Positions 9,802-18,657 of a DNA stretch of 47,465 nucleotides are shown piece after piece. The DNA is taken from assembly GCA_017519005.1 (NCBI GenBank), contig JAFWTG010000054.1, positions 1 through 47,465 on the forward strand, written 5' to 3'. Under the pieces are notes generated by a model, which saw nothing but the letters and a program-made list of their open reading frames with translations, searched no databases and was not told where the DNA came from. Every line of letters begins with the position of its first letter. The stretch's first letter is position 1. Both the position numbers and the translations under genes were made by a program. The DNA comes from Oscillospiraceae bacterium. Lineage in GTDB: Bacteria > Bacillota > Clostridia > Oscillospirales > Oscillospiraceae.

Positions 9802-11156
9802 TGTGTGCTCCTCCTTCTATGTTGAGCTTGTTTCAGCAAGCTGAAGCTGACGATCAGCGCCAGGGCCTGGGCCGCGACCCAGCTGAACCAGATGCCCTCG
9901 GTGCCGAAGCAGGCCACCAGCAGCAGCAGCGCGGCGATCAGGAAGACCGAGCCGCTGCACAGAGAGATCAGCAGGGCCCTGCCGACCTTCTCCTGGGCCT
10001 GGAAGTAGTACATGATGATGCTGTTGAGCCCGATCAGCGGGATCGAGAGGGCGTAGATGCGGATACCGGACAGGGACAGGGACAGCAGCGCTCCCTCCCG
10101 GATGGAAAAGAGCCTGGAGATGAGGCCGGCCCCGACAGCATACAGGACCGCCAGCCCCAGGGTGCCGATCAGCTCCAGCCGGACGCCGTGGCGGAAGGCC
10201 TGCCGGATGCGCTCCGGGAGCTTCGCGCCGGTGGCGGCGGCCAGGATGGGCTGCGCAGCCTGCCCCACGCCGTCATAGACCGCCATGGAGGTCATGGACA
10301 GCTGGGTAATCACGCCGAAGACCGTCACGTAATCCTCGCTGCCCACCCGAATGACGGTGTTGTTGAAAATATTGGTGGAGACGGTCATTCCCAACTGGGA
10401 GGCCGCCAGCGGGATCCCGGCCCGCCACATCCGGAGCCCCCGGCCCCGCAGGCAGCCGCGCAGGAATCGCAGTGTGTTTTGTTTGCTGAGGAAATGGGTC
10501 AGGTTCACCCCCATGCCGACAGTATAGGCCAGGCAGGTAGCCAGGGCAGCGCCCCGGGGACCCAGCTTCAGCGGACCCACAAAGAGAATGTCCAGCGCCA
10601 GGTTCGTCACCGCGCAGGAAAGCGTTGCCGCCAGGACCCGGTTCGGGTCGTTGTCCACGCGGACGAAGAAGAGCAGATGGACGTAGACCATCAGAGGAAT
10701 CATAAAGAAGAACAGGACGTGAACGTATTCCGTCGTATCCTTCGCCAGGGCCTCATTGGCGCCGAGGAGCTTCACCACGGGGCCCGTGAAGAGCAGCCCC
10801 ACCAGGGTCAGCAGGCCGCCGCAGACCAGCATGTGGATCACGGAGGCGGAGAAATAGCGCTGGGCCTCGTCCCTGCTGCCCTCGCCCAGATACTGGGCGT
10901 AGAGGGTGGAAGCGCCGGAGGCGATCAGCATGCCCAGGGTGTTGACCAGCATATACACGGGCATACAGAGCGACACCACCGCCATCATTCCCGGCCCCAG
11001 GTAATGGGTGAGGATGATCGCGTCGATCAGGGAGGCCACCGTCGCCGTCAGCAAAGAGCCAATGGCGGAGGGAAGAAGCCGTCGGTACAAAGCCCGGATC
11101 GGGTCGTTGACGTAGTCGATTTCCCGCGCCGCCGCTGTTGATCGTTTGAAGCGCAT
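9798..11156 (-). CDS. MATE-family efflux transporter
   Basis: This is an approximately 452-residue polytopic membrane protein with the MATE start pattern: PIRALYRRLLPSAIGSLL, then LIDAIILTHYLGPGMMAVVSL, and about twelve hydrophobic segments in two halves. MATE proteins export cationic or small organic compounds using Na+ or H+. It is the first gene of the operon and overlaps the NRPS start by 4 bp, which points to export of, or self-protection from, the NRPS product. The ATG at 11156 is preferred because GGGAG lies 10 bases upstream; an in-frame ATG at 11165 is only one base from that site. Confidence 0.9.
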   Translation of the reverse strand: MRFKRSTAAAREIDYVNDPIRALYRRLLPSAIGSLLTATVASLIDAIILTHYLGPGMMAVVSLCMPVYMLVNTLGMLIASGASTLYAQYLGEGSRDEAQRYFSASVIHMLVCGGLLTLVGLLFTGPVVKLLGANEALAKDTTEYVHVLFFFMIPLMVYVHLLFFVRVDNDPNRVLAATLSCAVTNLALDILFVGPLKLGPRGAALATCLAYTVGMGVNLTHFLSKQNTLRFLRGCLRGRGLRMWRAGIPLAASQLGMTVSTNIFNNTVIRVGSEDYVTVFGVITQLSMTSMAVYDGVGQAAQPILAAATGAKLPERIRQAFRHGVRLELIGTLGLAVLYAVGAGLISRLFSIREGALLSLSLSGIRIYALSIPLIGLNSIIMYYFQAQEKVGRALLISLCSGSVFLIAALLLLVACFGTEGIWFSWVAAQALALIVSFSLLKQAQHRRRSTQ

Positions 11157-11219
11157 TGTGTACATACTCCCTTTCCGTTCACACTTGGGCGGACCGCCGG
11201 ACGGGCCGGCCCAGCTAAT

Positions 11220-11248
11220 ATTATATCATAACGCGCAGGAATTGTCAC
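11220..11248 (-). promoter_or_regulatory. Sigma-A promoter of the MATE-NRPS operon
   Basis: On the minus strand, GTGACA (-35, 11248-11243) and TATAAT (-10, 11225-11220) are separated by exactly 17 bases. Transcription would start near 11213, giving a leader of about 57 nt before the MATE start codon. No other promoter of this quality was seen within the operon. Confidence 0.75.
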
Positions 11249-11328
11249 GCACTATTATACATTTTTTATGCATGCATTTCCGCCTGCTTCCGGAAGCTCC
11301 GTTTTTGTCTCCGGGCCGTCTCCGCCCC

Positions 11329-11357
11329 TTGCAATTCCGGGCCGCTTGTGTTATGAT
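11329..11357 (+). promoter_or_regulatory. Sigma-A promoter of the GtrII-like gene
   Basis: TTGCAA (11329-11334) and TATGAT (11352-11357) are spaced by 17 bases. The predicted start near 11364 leaves a short leader with the ribosome site AAGGGAGGGGG directly before the ATG at 11389. It diverges from the NRPS operon promoter about 80 bp away. Confidence 0.65.
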
Positions 11358-11388
11358 GGATAAAACCAATCAAAAGGGAGGGGGTCCC

Positions 11389-13017
11389 ATGCAGGATCAA
11401 TCCGCCAAAACCGGGCTGTGGAAGGCCCTTCCGCCGGCGGTCCGTTCGGCCTTCGTCTGCTGCTTTGCCGCGGGCTTTCTGGCCCATATCTTTGCCTTTA
11501 CGAACATTATCCCCAACTCCGACGGCGTCTCCCGGGTCTTCGACGCCCAGCAGATGACCATCTCCGGCCGCTGGTTCCTGCACTACGCCTCCATGTGGAA
11601 CGGCTTCGTCCAGGCACCGGCTGTGATCGGCTTCTTTTCGCTGCTCTTCCTGTCTCTGGCCGCCGCTCTGACCGCCTCCATGCTGAAGCTGAACAGTCCT
11701 CTGCTGGGGGGCCTGACCGGCGCGCTGATGTCGGTTTTCCCCTCGGTGGCCTACACCTTTCTCTATCTTTTCACCGCCTCGGCCTACTGCTTCGGCCTGC
11801 TGCTGGCGGTGCTGGCGGTGTGGCTCACGCAGCGTTATCGCTTCGGCTTTCTCTTCGCGGCCCCGCTCCTGGCCTGCGCCGTGGGGACCTACCAGGCCTA
11901 TCTGGCCGCGGCGGCGGCCCTGGCGCTGATCTGCGTGATTCGCTTCGCCCTGGAGGAGGGAAAACGCGTCCGGGAAATCTTTCTCACGGGCCTGCGGCAG
12001 CTGGGCCTGCTGGCCCTGGGGCTGGGACTCTACTGGCTGATCCTGCAGCTCTTCCTGAAGCTCAAGGATCTGACCCTGCTGAACTACAAGGGCATCGGCA
12101 GCTTCGGCGAGAGCTTCTCCCTGGGAGCGCTCCCCGGCATGCTTGCCTCGGCCTATTCGGATTGCTTCCGGTATTTCTTCGTCCCCCACAGCGTCTGCAG
12201 CTATACGACCCCCGTGGCCGCTGCGGCCAACGGTCTGCTGGCGCTGGTCGGTCTATGGGGCTTCGTCCGGCTGCTCCGGCGCGGCGTTTTTGCCAAGCGG
12301 CCCGGAGCCCTGGGCCTGACGCTGGCACTCTTCCTCCTGCTGCCCCTGGCGCTGGATCTGACGGTGCTGATGGACAAGCCCATGCCCATCATGCGCTACG
12401 CGCTGGTGTTTGCCTACGTGCTGGCGCTGGCCCTGGCGGACCTGGCGCTGGCCGCCCCGGAGCGCCCGGCGGAGCGGAGCAGACAGAAGCAGCGCAGCCC
12501 GGCCCGCCGGAGCGCTGCGCTGCGCTGGGCGGCGGTCTGCGCCGCAGCCCTGAGCCTGATCGTCAGCTTCAACGTGATCAACCTGGCCTACACCGTCTCC
12601 GCGCAGGCGCACCGCTCCACCGAGTCCTTCGCGGCGCGGCTGGTGGAGCGGGTGGAGTCCGCCCCCGGCTACGAGCAGGGCATGCAGGTGATCGTCATCG
12701 GCGGCTTCCCCAGCCGGATCTACCGAAACGACGTGGAGGCCTTCGCGCTGGTGGAGGATTACAGCAACCTCTCCAGCTCTGTGATGCCCCTGAACAAGCA
12801 CGTCTACTACTACCTCAACGACTGGCTGAACGTCCCCTGGCCGGAGCCCGACGAAAAGACCATGAAGGCCGTCTCCGCCAGCGCCGAATTCCAGGCCATG
12901 CCCCTCTACCCCAGCGACGGCAGCGTCGTGGTCTCCGACGGCCGGGTGATCGTCAAGCTGGCCTCGCGGTACACGCCAAAGCAGCCCTACGAGATCGCCT
13001 ACGAAAACCGCAGATAA
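11389..13017 (+). CDS. GtrII-like (glucosyltransferase domain) polytopic membrane protein
   Basis: A 542-residue membrane protein with about ten to twelve hydrophobic segments in residues 15-460 and a soluble C-terminal portion of about 100 residues. The early segment NIIPNSDGVSRVFDAQQM followed by SGRWFLHY matches the 'glucosyltransferase domain-containing' (GtrII) family, membrane enzymes thought to move sugars from lipid carriers to surface polysaccharide. The ATG at 11389 follows a strong GGGAGGGGG ribosome site; an in-frame ATG at 11146 would run through the promoter and is rejected. It is a lone gene with its own promoter and terminator. The sugar donor and acceptor cannot be read from the sequence. 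Confidence 0.75.
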   Translation: MQDQSAKTGLWKALPPAVRSAFVCCFAAGFLAHIFAFTNIIPNSDGVSRVFDAQQMTISGRWFLHYASMWNGFVQAPAVIGFFSLLFLSLAAALTASMLKLNSPLLGGLTGALMSVFPSVAYTFLYLFTASAYCFGLLLAVLAVWLTQRYRFGFLFAAPLLACAVGTYQAYLAAAAALALICVIRFALEEGKRVREIFLTGLRQLGLLALGLGLYWLILQLFLKLKDLTLLNYKGIGSFGESFSLGALPGMLASAYSDCFRYFFVPHSVCSYTTPVAAAANGLLALVGLWGFVRLLRRGVFAKRPGALGLTLALFLLLPLALDLTVLMDKPMPIMRYALVFAYVLALALADLALAAPERPAERSRQKQRSPARRSAALRWAAVCAAALSLIVSFNVINLAYTVSAQAHRSTESFAARLVERVESAPGYEQGMQVIVIGGFPSRIYRNDVEAFALVEDYSNLSSSVMPLNKHVYYYLNDWLNVPWPEPDEKTMKAVSASAEFQAMPLYPSDGSVVVSDGRVIVKLASRYTPKQPYEIAYENRR

Positions 13018-13020
13018 CGA

Positions 13021-13061
13021 ACGCCAAGGCCGCCGGCACAGCCGGCGGCCTTGGCGTTTTC
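13021..13061 (+). terminator. Intrinsic terminator after the GtrII-like gene
   Basis: CGCCAAGGCCGCCGGC pairs perfectly with GCCGGCGGCCTTGGCG across a three-base loop, and TTTTC follows on the plus strand. The convergent Na/Pi gene ends at 13097, so the hairpin may also stop transcripts from that side, although the T-tract there is poor. Confidence 0.9.
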
Positions 13062-13096
13062 AGAAAAAGGGAAGGATTGACTGCCCGCCGGACCGG

Positions 13097-14926
13097 TCAG
13101 GGCAGGGCCTGTGCGCCCGTCTGGGGCTCCGCGGCGGGACGGTCCAGCAGGGCGAAGTAGCGGTCCCTGGCCCGCTGGTAGGCGGCGTCGAAGGCCTCGT
13201 CGCCGCCGGCATGGAGCTTGTCAAAGTAGAGATGCTCGTGGTCGGCCAGTTCCGGATAGACGCGCACCAGGGTTGCGATGCCCACGTTGGAGCAGACGGC
13301 GCCGATCCGGCGGAACTCCACCATCAGGTTCGTGTAGGTGGAATCGGCGTAAACGTTGCACTCGCCGGTGCTCATGCGCTTCAGGTGGTTCCGCTTCAGC
13401 ACGTTGAGCAGGTCCGCGGAAACCTGGACCAGGGGCTCGATCCGCTGGGCGGCGTCCACGTCGCGCTTGCGGAAGGTCTGGTCCGTCTCGTCCAGAATGT
13501 TCATGATGGCGCTCTCCAGCACCGCCAGCTCCGAGAGCGCGGCGGCGGAGAGATGGGTGCCGTTCTTGTGGAGGGTGGCCGCCAGCTCCGCGATGTTCAC
13601 CGCGTGGTCGCCCAGGCGCTCAAATTCCGAGGTGACCTTGTAATACTGGTCCATGATGGCCACGTGGTCCTGCATCTGCAGGTGGGGCAGGAAGCTCACC
13701 AGATACTTGCTGATGCAGTCCGTCATCCGGTCGATCTCGTCCTCCTCCGCCAGAATTGTCTGATGGAGGGCGGGGTCGTATTTGTTCAGCAGCCGGAAGG
13801 ACTTCTCCGTGTTGCTCCGGGAGGCGGTAAAGACCGTCAGCAGCAGGTGATAGCAGCTCTGGAAGGCAAGGGCGGGTGTGTCAAAGAAGACCGGGTTCAG
13901 AGCGTCGGTGACGGTCTTGTACTTGCTTTCCTTCACCGGGGCGTTCTTCACGATCCGCAGGCTCATGCGCTCAAAGACGCGCAGCATGGGGATCATGGGC
14001 AGGGCGCAGGCCAGGTTGAAGACGGTGTTGGTGTTGGCGATGATGCCGGAGTTGACGGTCCGCTCCCAGAGCCCGTCCAGCAGGCCCAGCTGGTGGGCAA
14101 GGGTAACGCCAAGCAGGACCATGGCGGATTTGCAGAGGTTATAGAGAATGTTCACCACGCCAACACGCCGCGCCTCGGGCTTGGCGCCGATCCAGCAGAC
14201 GATGGCCGTGGTGACGCAGTCGCCCAGGTAGACGCCCACGATCAGCGCATAGATCGACTTGAAGGCCAGCAGGCCCGTGGCTGAAAAGGCCTGCAGGATG
14301 CCGATGGTGGCGGAGGAGCTCTGAAGCACGAAGGCCACGCCGGCGCCGGTGAGATACCCCAGGAAGGGGCTGTCGCCCAGGCTGGCGAAGAGCTTTTCGA
14401 AGGCGCCGGACTCCGCCAGATTGTTGACGGCGCCGGTCATATTCAGAAGGCCCGAGAAGAGGATGCCGAAGCCGATGGCGATGCTGCCGACGGACTTGGA
14501 GTTTTTGATGAAGCTGCCCATAATCAGCACCATACCGATGATCAGGGCGATGGGGGCCAGGGTGGAGGGCTGCAAAAAGCGCAGGAAGGTGGAACCGGAG
14601 GCGTCCACGTCCAGCAGCCGGATGATCTGCCCGGTGACGGTGGTGCCCACGTTGGCGCCCACGATGATGCCGAGAGACTGGCGCAGGCTCAGAATGCCCG
14701 CGCTGACGAGGCCGGCGGTGATGACGATGGTCGCGGTGGAGGACTGGATGAGCGCCGTCACCAGCATGCCCAGAAGAAAGGCCTTGAAGGCGTTGTCTGT
14801 CACCTTGCCCATCACGCGCTTCAGCGTGCCGGAAGAGTTTTCCTTCAGAGAGTCGCCCATGAGCCGCATGCCGTAGAGGAACATGGCCAGGCCGCCCAGC
14901 AGGGAGATTACGTCAAATATATCCAT
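13097..14926 (-). CDS. Na/Pi cotransporter family protein with C-terminal PhoU-like domain
   Basis: A 609-residue protein. The N-terminal half is a membrane domain with two inverted repeats that carry the family signatures, QSSTATIVI near residue 61 and QSSSATIGI in the second repeat, plus GANVGTTVTGQ. The C-terminal part (about 340-590) is helical and PhoU-like (LLNKYDPALHQTILAEEDEI, FERLGDHAVNIAEL). Known relatives take up phosphate with sodium, and the PhoU-like tail probably gates or senses. No strong Shine-Dalgarno sequence precedes the ATG. The gene is monocistronic between a good promoter (15012-15040) and the hairpin at 13021-13061. Substrates other than phosphate cannot be excluded. 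Confidence 0.9.
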   Translation of the reverse strand: MDIFDVISLLGGLAMFLYGMRLMGDSLKENSSGTLKRVMGKVTDNAFKAFLLGMLVTALIQSSTATIVITAGLVSAGILSLRQSLGIIVGANVGTTVTGQIIRLLDVDASGSTFLRFLQPSTLAPIALIIGMVLIMGSFIKNSKSVGSIAIGFGILFSGLLNMTGAVNNLAESGAFEKLFASLGDSPFLGYLTGAGVAFVLQSSSATIGILQAFSATGLLAFKSIYALIVGVYLGDCVTTAIVCWIGAKPEARRVGVVNILYNLCKSAMVLLGVTLAHQLGLLDGLWERTVNSGIIANTNTVFNLACALPMIPMLRVFERMSLRIVKNAPVKESKYKTVTDALNPVFFDTPALAFQSCYHLLLTVFTASRSNTEKSFRLLNKYDPALHQTILAEEDEIDRMTDCISKYLVSFLPHLQMQDHVAIMDQYYKVTSEFERLGDHAVNIAELAATLHKNGTHLSAAALSELAVLESAIMNILDETDQTFRKRDVDAAQRIEPLVQVSADLLNVLKRNHLKRMSTGECNVYADSTYTNLMVEFRRIGAVCSNVGIATLVRVYPELADHEHLYFDKLHAGGDEAFDAAYQRARDRYFALLDRPAAEPQTGAQALP

Positions 14927-15011
14927 AAAACTGTCACTTTCTTTTTTTCAATCTGCCGCACCCGGTTCCCGCAGGAAAATCCTTGGAACAACGGGACCGG
15001 AATTCGCCGGT

Positions 15012-15040
15012 ATTGTACTACATCGGCCTATGGATTTCAA
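15012..15040 (-). promoter_or_regulatory. Promoter of the Na/Pi cotransporter gene
   Basis: On the minus strand, TTGAAA (15040-15035) and TACAAT (15017-15012) are 17 bases apart. The leader would be about 80 nt and contains a short CCGG..CCGG hairpin. No Pho-box-like direct repeats were recognised. Confidence 0.65.
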
Positions 15041-15140
15041 CAAAAACTTTTGGTTTCCGGCCGGAAGCCTCCATTTTTTTCGAACCCGACAAAGCAGACG
15101 GAAAAAAAGAAAAATAATTCGTGCATTCCGAAATAAGCTG

Positions 15141-15149
15141 TGATATAAT
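15141..15149 (+). promoter_or_regulatory. Extended -10 promoter of the partner-switching operon
   Basis: TGATATAAT is a TGn extension directly joined to a perfect TATAAT. No good -35 lies at the right distance, as is common for extended -10 promoters. Transcription would start near 15156, about 40 bases before the ATG at 15195. It diverges from the Na/Pi promoter, about 100 bp away. Confidence 0.6.
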
Positions 15150-15194
15150 TACACTGGTAAAATGTACCAAAGCAAATTGCTGTCGGAGGTGCGT

Positions 15195-17072
15195 ATGAGA
15201 AAGAGTAACCGCTCGCTGATACTGAAGCTGAACGTTCTGATTACCGCCATCGTGCTGATCGTTTCGACGGTGCTGGTCACGATCAGCTACAGCTCCTATT
15301 CGAAGTCGGTCTACGCGCCGTTTTATTCCAGACTGGATAAGGCCAAGCGCATATTGAGCGAAATTGACATGAGCAGGTCGTTTGATCATATCTACCAGTG
15401 TTCGCAGGCAGACGGGTTTGCGGCGTTTCGCGCCGAGGCGTTGAAGCAGAAACCCGAGGACCCGGATATGGATGAATGGCTGAAACAGTTTCTGGTCTCC
15501 AGCCTGAACGACGAGCTGATGCAAAAATCTGAGTACGATGCCAGAATGGAGGAGCTGACTGCGGAGGCCGAGCGGGCAGGGATCGCGGAGGAGAACCTGG
15601 AGGAATGGATTCGGGAACGGGACCCCGCGATCGCCTCTGTCCTTTTCGACGTGAACAACGAGTATTTCCAATCCAGCTATTCGTTGAGTTCCATTTTGGA
15701 GCAGTCCGGATGCTCCCACATAACGGTCTACGCGGAGGACGCCGGCGGATACGTTCAGTTGATTGAATGTTTTGACACCTATTCGAGCTTCACACATGAT
15801 GATTCGCTCATCTGGACCTTCCAAAAATACGGCGAGCGGTATCTGAACGTCGAAGCAATCAGAGCATTCAGGGAGAAGCAGACGGACGAAGCCTTTCGGT
15901 ATGATTCCGAGGACGGCGCGGAGTTGGCCAGAATCATTTCGTTCGAACGGGACGGGCGGCAATTCTACATCGTCTTCGCCTGCGGGATCACGGAAGTGTT
16001 GGACGGGCAGCGCGCCTTTCTCTTCAGGAGTCTTGCGCTGATCGGACTCATGGTAGTCGTGGCCATTGCCATCAGCCTGCTGATCCTGCGCCGCATCGCC
16101 ACCAAGCCTCTGCGGGAGCTGACGGAGGCCGTGGGCGAGTTCAACGTCAAAGAGGACGGCACCGGGGAAGAACGGGTCATTGAACTGGACATCAAATCCC
16201 GGGACGAGATCGGAGACCTCTACCGCAACTTCCGCGCCATGCAGACCCGTATCATCGAGAACACGGAAAGTCTCACCCGGATGACCGCCGAAAAGGAGCG
16301 CATCTCCACGGAGTTGGATCTGGCGACCCGCATCCAGGAGGATATGCTGCCCAACGTCTTCCCGCCCTTCCCGGATCGAAAGGAATTCGATATCTACGCC
16401 AGCATGGACCCGGCCAGGGCGGTCGGCGGCGATTTCTACGACTTCTTCCTGATCGACGACGATCATCTGGCCCTGGTCATGGCGGACGTTTCCGGCAAGG
16501 GCATCCCCGGGGCCCTGTTCATGATGATCTCCAAGATCATGGTACAGAACGTAGCCATGACCGGACTCTCCCCGGCAAAGACGCTGGAGGCGGTGAACCG
16601 CCAGATCCTGGTCAACAACCGGGAGGAGATGTTCGTCACCGTCTGGCTGGGCATTCTGGAGATCTCCTCGGGCAGACTGACTGCCGCCAACGCAGGGCAC
16701 GAGTACCCGGTGCTGATGCAGCCGGGGAGCGGCTTCAGCCTCTTTAAGGACAAGCACGGCTTCGTGATCGGCGCAATAGAGGGGATGGAGTATCAGGATT
16801 ACGAGCTGCAGCTGCGGCCCGGCGCGAAGCTCTTTGTCTATACCGACGGCTTGCCGGAGGCCGCTGACCGGGAGGACAGACAGTTCGGCATCGAAAGAAT
16901 GCTGATCGCGCTGAACCGGGGCCGCAACGGTACGCCGGAGCAGATCCTGGGCTGCGTCCGGGAGGCGGTGGACGCTTTCGTGGGCGAGGCCGAGCAATTT
17001 GACGATTTGACGATGCTCTGTCTGGAGTATCGGGGCAAGGAGGATACGGAACATGAAGGAACTGACGGTTGA
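15195..17072 (+). CDS. HAMP-linked SpoIIE/RsbU-type PP2C phosphatase, membrane sensor
   Basis: This 625-residue sensor phosphatase has TM1 near residues 12-34, a large extracytoplasmic region to about 275, TM2 to about 300, a HAMP domain with a coiled segment to about 385, and a PP2C/SpoIIE domain with GGDFYDFFLIDDDH near 410 and MADVSGKGIPGALF. Metal-binding aspartates are present, and an LYTDG-like segment (FVYTDGLPEA) lies near the end. By family it removes phosphate from a STAS protein when an external signal is sensed. The ATG at 15195 has GGAGGT five bases upstream; an in-frame ATG at 15162 has no ribosome site. Its end overlaps the HATPase gene by 20 bp. Confidence 0.9.
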   Translation: MRKSNRSLILKLNVLITAIVLIVSTVLVTISYSSYSKSVYAPFYSRLDKAKRILSEIDMSRSFDHIYQCSQADGFAAFRAEALKQKPEDPDMDEWLKQFLVSSLNDELMQKSEYDARMEELTAEAERAGIAEENLEEWIRERDPAIASVLFDVNNEYFQSSYSLSSILEQSGCSHITVYAEDAGGYVQLIECFDTYSSFTHDDSLIWTFQKYGERYLNVEAIRAFREKQTDEAFRYDSEDGAELARIISFERDGRQFYIVFACGITEVLDGQRAFLFRSLALIGLMVVVAIAISLLILRRIATKPLRELTEAVGEFNVKEDGTGEERVIELDIKSRDEIGDLYRNFRAMQTRIIENTESLTRMTAEKERISTELDLATRIQEDMLPNVFPPFPDRKEFDIYASMDPARAVGGDFYDFFLIDDDHLALVMADVSGKGIPGALFMMISKIMVQNVAMTGLSPAKTLEAVNRQILVNNREEMFVTVWLGILEISSGRLTAANAGHEYPVLMQPGSGFSLFKDKHGFVIGAIEGMEYQDYELQLRPGAKLFVYTDGLPEAADREDRQFGIERMLIALNRGRNGTPEQILGCVREAVDAFVGEAEQFDDLTMLCLEYRGKEDTEHEGTDG

Positions 17073-17460
17073 GGCGACCATCGGGAATATTCCCGCCGTT
17101 ACGGATTTTGTGGACGAGGAGCTGGAGACGCTGGGCTGTTCCCCGCGGATCCAGGCGCAAATCAATATCGCCATCGACGAGCTGTTCAGCAACATTGCCC
17201 ATTACGCCTACAATCCTTCCACCGGTCCGGCCACCGTCCAGGTGGAGGTGGAGAAAAACCCCCTGGCCGTGGTTGTGACCTTCATCGACCGGGGCAAGCG
17301 CTACGATCCGCTCAGCGCCCGGGAACCGGATCTGAGTCTGGACCTGGCGCAGCGTCCCGTGGGCGGCCTCGGCATTTTCCTGGTCCGCAAGACGATGGAC
17401 AACGTGAGCTACGAATACAGGGACGGGCGCAACATCCTTCGCATCAAAAAACAGATCTGA
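17053..17460 (+). CDS. HATPase-domain serine kinase / anti-sigma-type switch protein
   Basis: A 135-residue protein made of one GHKL ATPase domain of SpoIIAB/RsbW type. The N-box AIDELFSNIAHYAY, the G1 segment IDRGKRYDP and the G2 segment VGGLGIFLVRK are all intact. By family it phosphorylates the partner STAS domain and may bind a sigma factor or another target. It overlaps the phosphatase gene by 20 bp and lies 14 bp before the STAS-kinase gene, so all three are surely one transcript. No sigma factor is encoded nearby. Confidence 0.9.
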   Translation: MKELTVEATIGNIPAVTDFVDEELETLGCSPRIQAQINIAIDELFSNIAHYAYNPSTGPATVQVEVEKNPLAVVVTFIDRGKRYDPLSAREPDLSLDLAQRPVGGLGIFLVRKTMDNVSYEYRDGRNILRIKKQI

Positions 17461-17474
17461 TACTGGAGCTTGCT

Positions 17475-18650
17475 ATGAACTACAATTACGAAGACCGGGT
17501 TCTGAGAATCTGTCCGGAGGGACGCATCGACGCCGCTGGAACGAACGAGCTGACGGAGCAGATGAAGCGCCTGCTGGACGCGCATCCCGCAGAGCGGGTC
17601 GAGCTGGACCTGGAACGGGTGGTATATATTTCCAGCGCTGGCCTGCGGGTGATCCTGCGGCTGCGGCAGGCGGTTCCGAATACCGCCTTGGTGAACGTTT
17701 CCTCGGAGGTTTACGAAATTCTGGACGTGACCGGCTTTACAGAGATAATGGAGGTCCGGCGGGCCTACCGGACCGTCTCGGTGGAGGGCTGCGAGATCGT
17801 CGGCTGCGGTGTCAACGGCAGAGTCTACCGGCTTTCGCAGGACACGGTGGTCAAGGTCTATCAGAATCCCCAGGCCCTGGAGGAAATGCAGCGGGAGCGG
17901 GAGCTGGCTCGCACGGCCTTCGTGCTGGGGGTCCCCACGGTCATCCCCTACGACGTGGTCAAAATCCAGGGCGGCGGCTACGGCTCCGTCTATGAGCTGC
18001 TGAACGCCACCAATTTTGCCAAGCTGCTGATCCGGGGAGAGAGAACGCTGGACGAGGTGGCCTGCATGAGCGTCGAGCTGCTGAAGATCATCCACGGCAC
18101 GACGGTCAACCCGGACACGACGCCCTCCGCGCGGGAGCAGGCCCTGAGCTGGGCGGAGGATCTGAAGCGCGTTCTGCCCGCGGCGCAGTATGAGGCACTG
18201 CGCGGGCTGATCGCCGCCGTTCCCGAGGACAACCGCCTCCTGCACGGGGATTATCATATCCGAAACGTCACGCGGCAGGGCGAGGAAAACCTGATTCTGG
18301 ACCTGGATACCCTCTGCCACGGCCATCCGATCTTTGAGCTGGGCTCCATGTACAACGCCTACCGGGGCTTTTCCGAGCTGGAGCCCGGGGCTGTGGAGCG
18401 CTACCTGGGCATTGATCTGGAGACTGCCCATGCATTCTGGCGCAGGACCCTGGAGCGCTATCTGGACACGGAGGACGACCAACGGATTCGCGAAGTGGAG
18501 GACAAGGCCGCGGTGCTGGGCTTTACCCGGCTGCTGCGCCGCAGAATCCGCCGCGGCGGCTTCGACAGCGAGCAGGGCCGTGCCGAGATCGAGCGCTGCC
18601 AAGCCCTCCTGGCGGAACGGCTGTCCCGGGTGGAGAGTCTGGTTTTTTGA
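17475..18650 (+). CDS. STAS domain fused to an aminoglycoside-phosphotransferase-like kinase domain
   Basis: A 391-residue two-domain protein. Residues 1 to about 100 form a STAS antagonist domain with the phosphorylatable serine region VVYISSAGLRVIL. Residues about 110-390 form an APH/choline-kinase-like fold with a glycine-rich VGCGVNGRVYRLS, a candidate ATP lysine in VVKVYQ, the catalytic loop LLHGDYHIRNV and the metal aspartate in LDLDTLCHGHP. Stand-alone kinases of this type occur in clostridia and Fibrobacter; their substrate is unknown to me. The fusion puts a second, different kinase onto the switch protein. The third gene of the operon, it ends at a strong terminator. Confidence 0.85.
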   Translation: MNYNYEDRVLRICPEGRIDAAGTNELTEQMKRLLDAHPAERVELDLERVVYISSAGLRVILRLRQAVPNTALVNVSSEVYEILDVTGFTEIMEVRRAYRTVSVEGCEIVGCGVNGRVYRLSQDTVVKVYQNPQALEEMQRERELARTAFVLGVPTVIPYDVVKIQGGGYGSVYELLNATNFAKLLIRGERTLDEVACMSVELLKIIHGTTVNPDTTPSAREQALSWAEDLKRVLPAAQYEALRGLIAAVPEDNRLLHGDYHIRNVTRQGEENLILDLDTLCHGHPIFELGSMYNAYRGFSELEPGAVERYLGIDLETAHAFWRRTLERYLDTEDDQRIREVEDKAAVLGFTRLLRRRIRRGGFDSEQGRAEIERCQALLAERLSRVESLVF

Positions 18651-18657
18651 ACGACAG

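Noticed and set aside
2206-9825. Very long plus-strand open frame opposite the NRPS
   Set aside because: It is antisense to a protein with complete NRPS motifs; its translation is low-complexity (Gly, Val, His, Gln, Leu rich) and shows no domain, as expected from GC-rich codon bias.
11146-11388. Longer N-terminus for the GtrII-like protein
   Set aside because: It would start before a good promoter, and the ATG at 11389 has a far better ribosome site.
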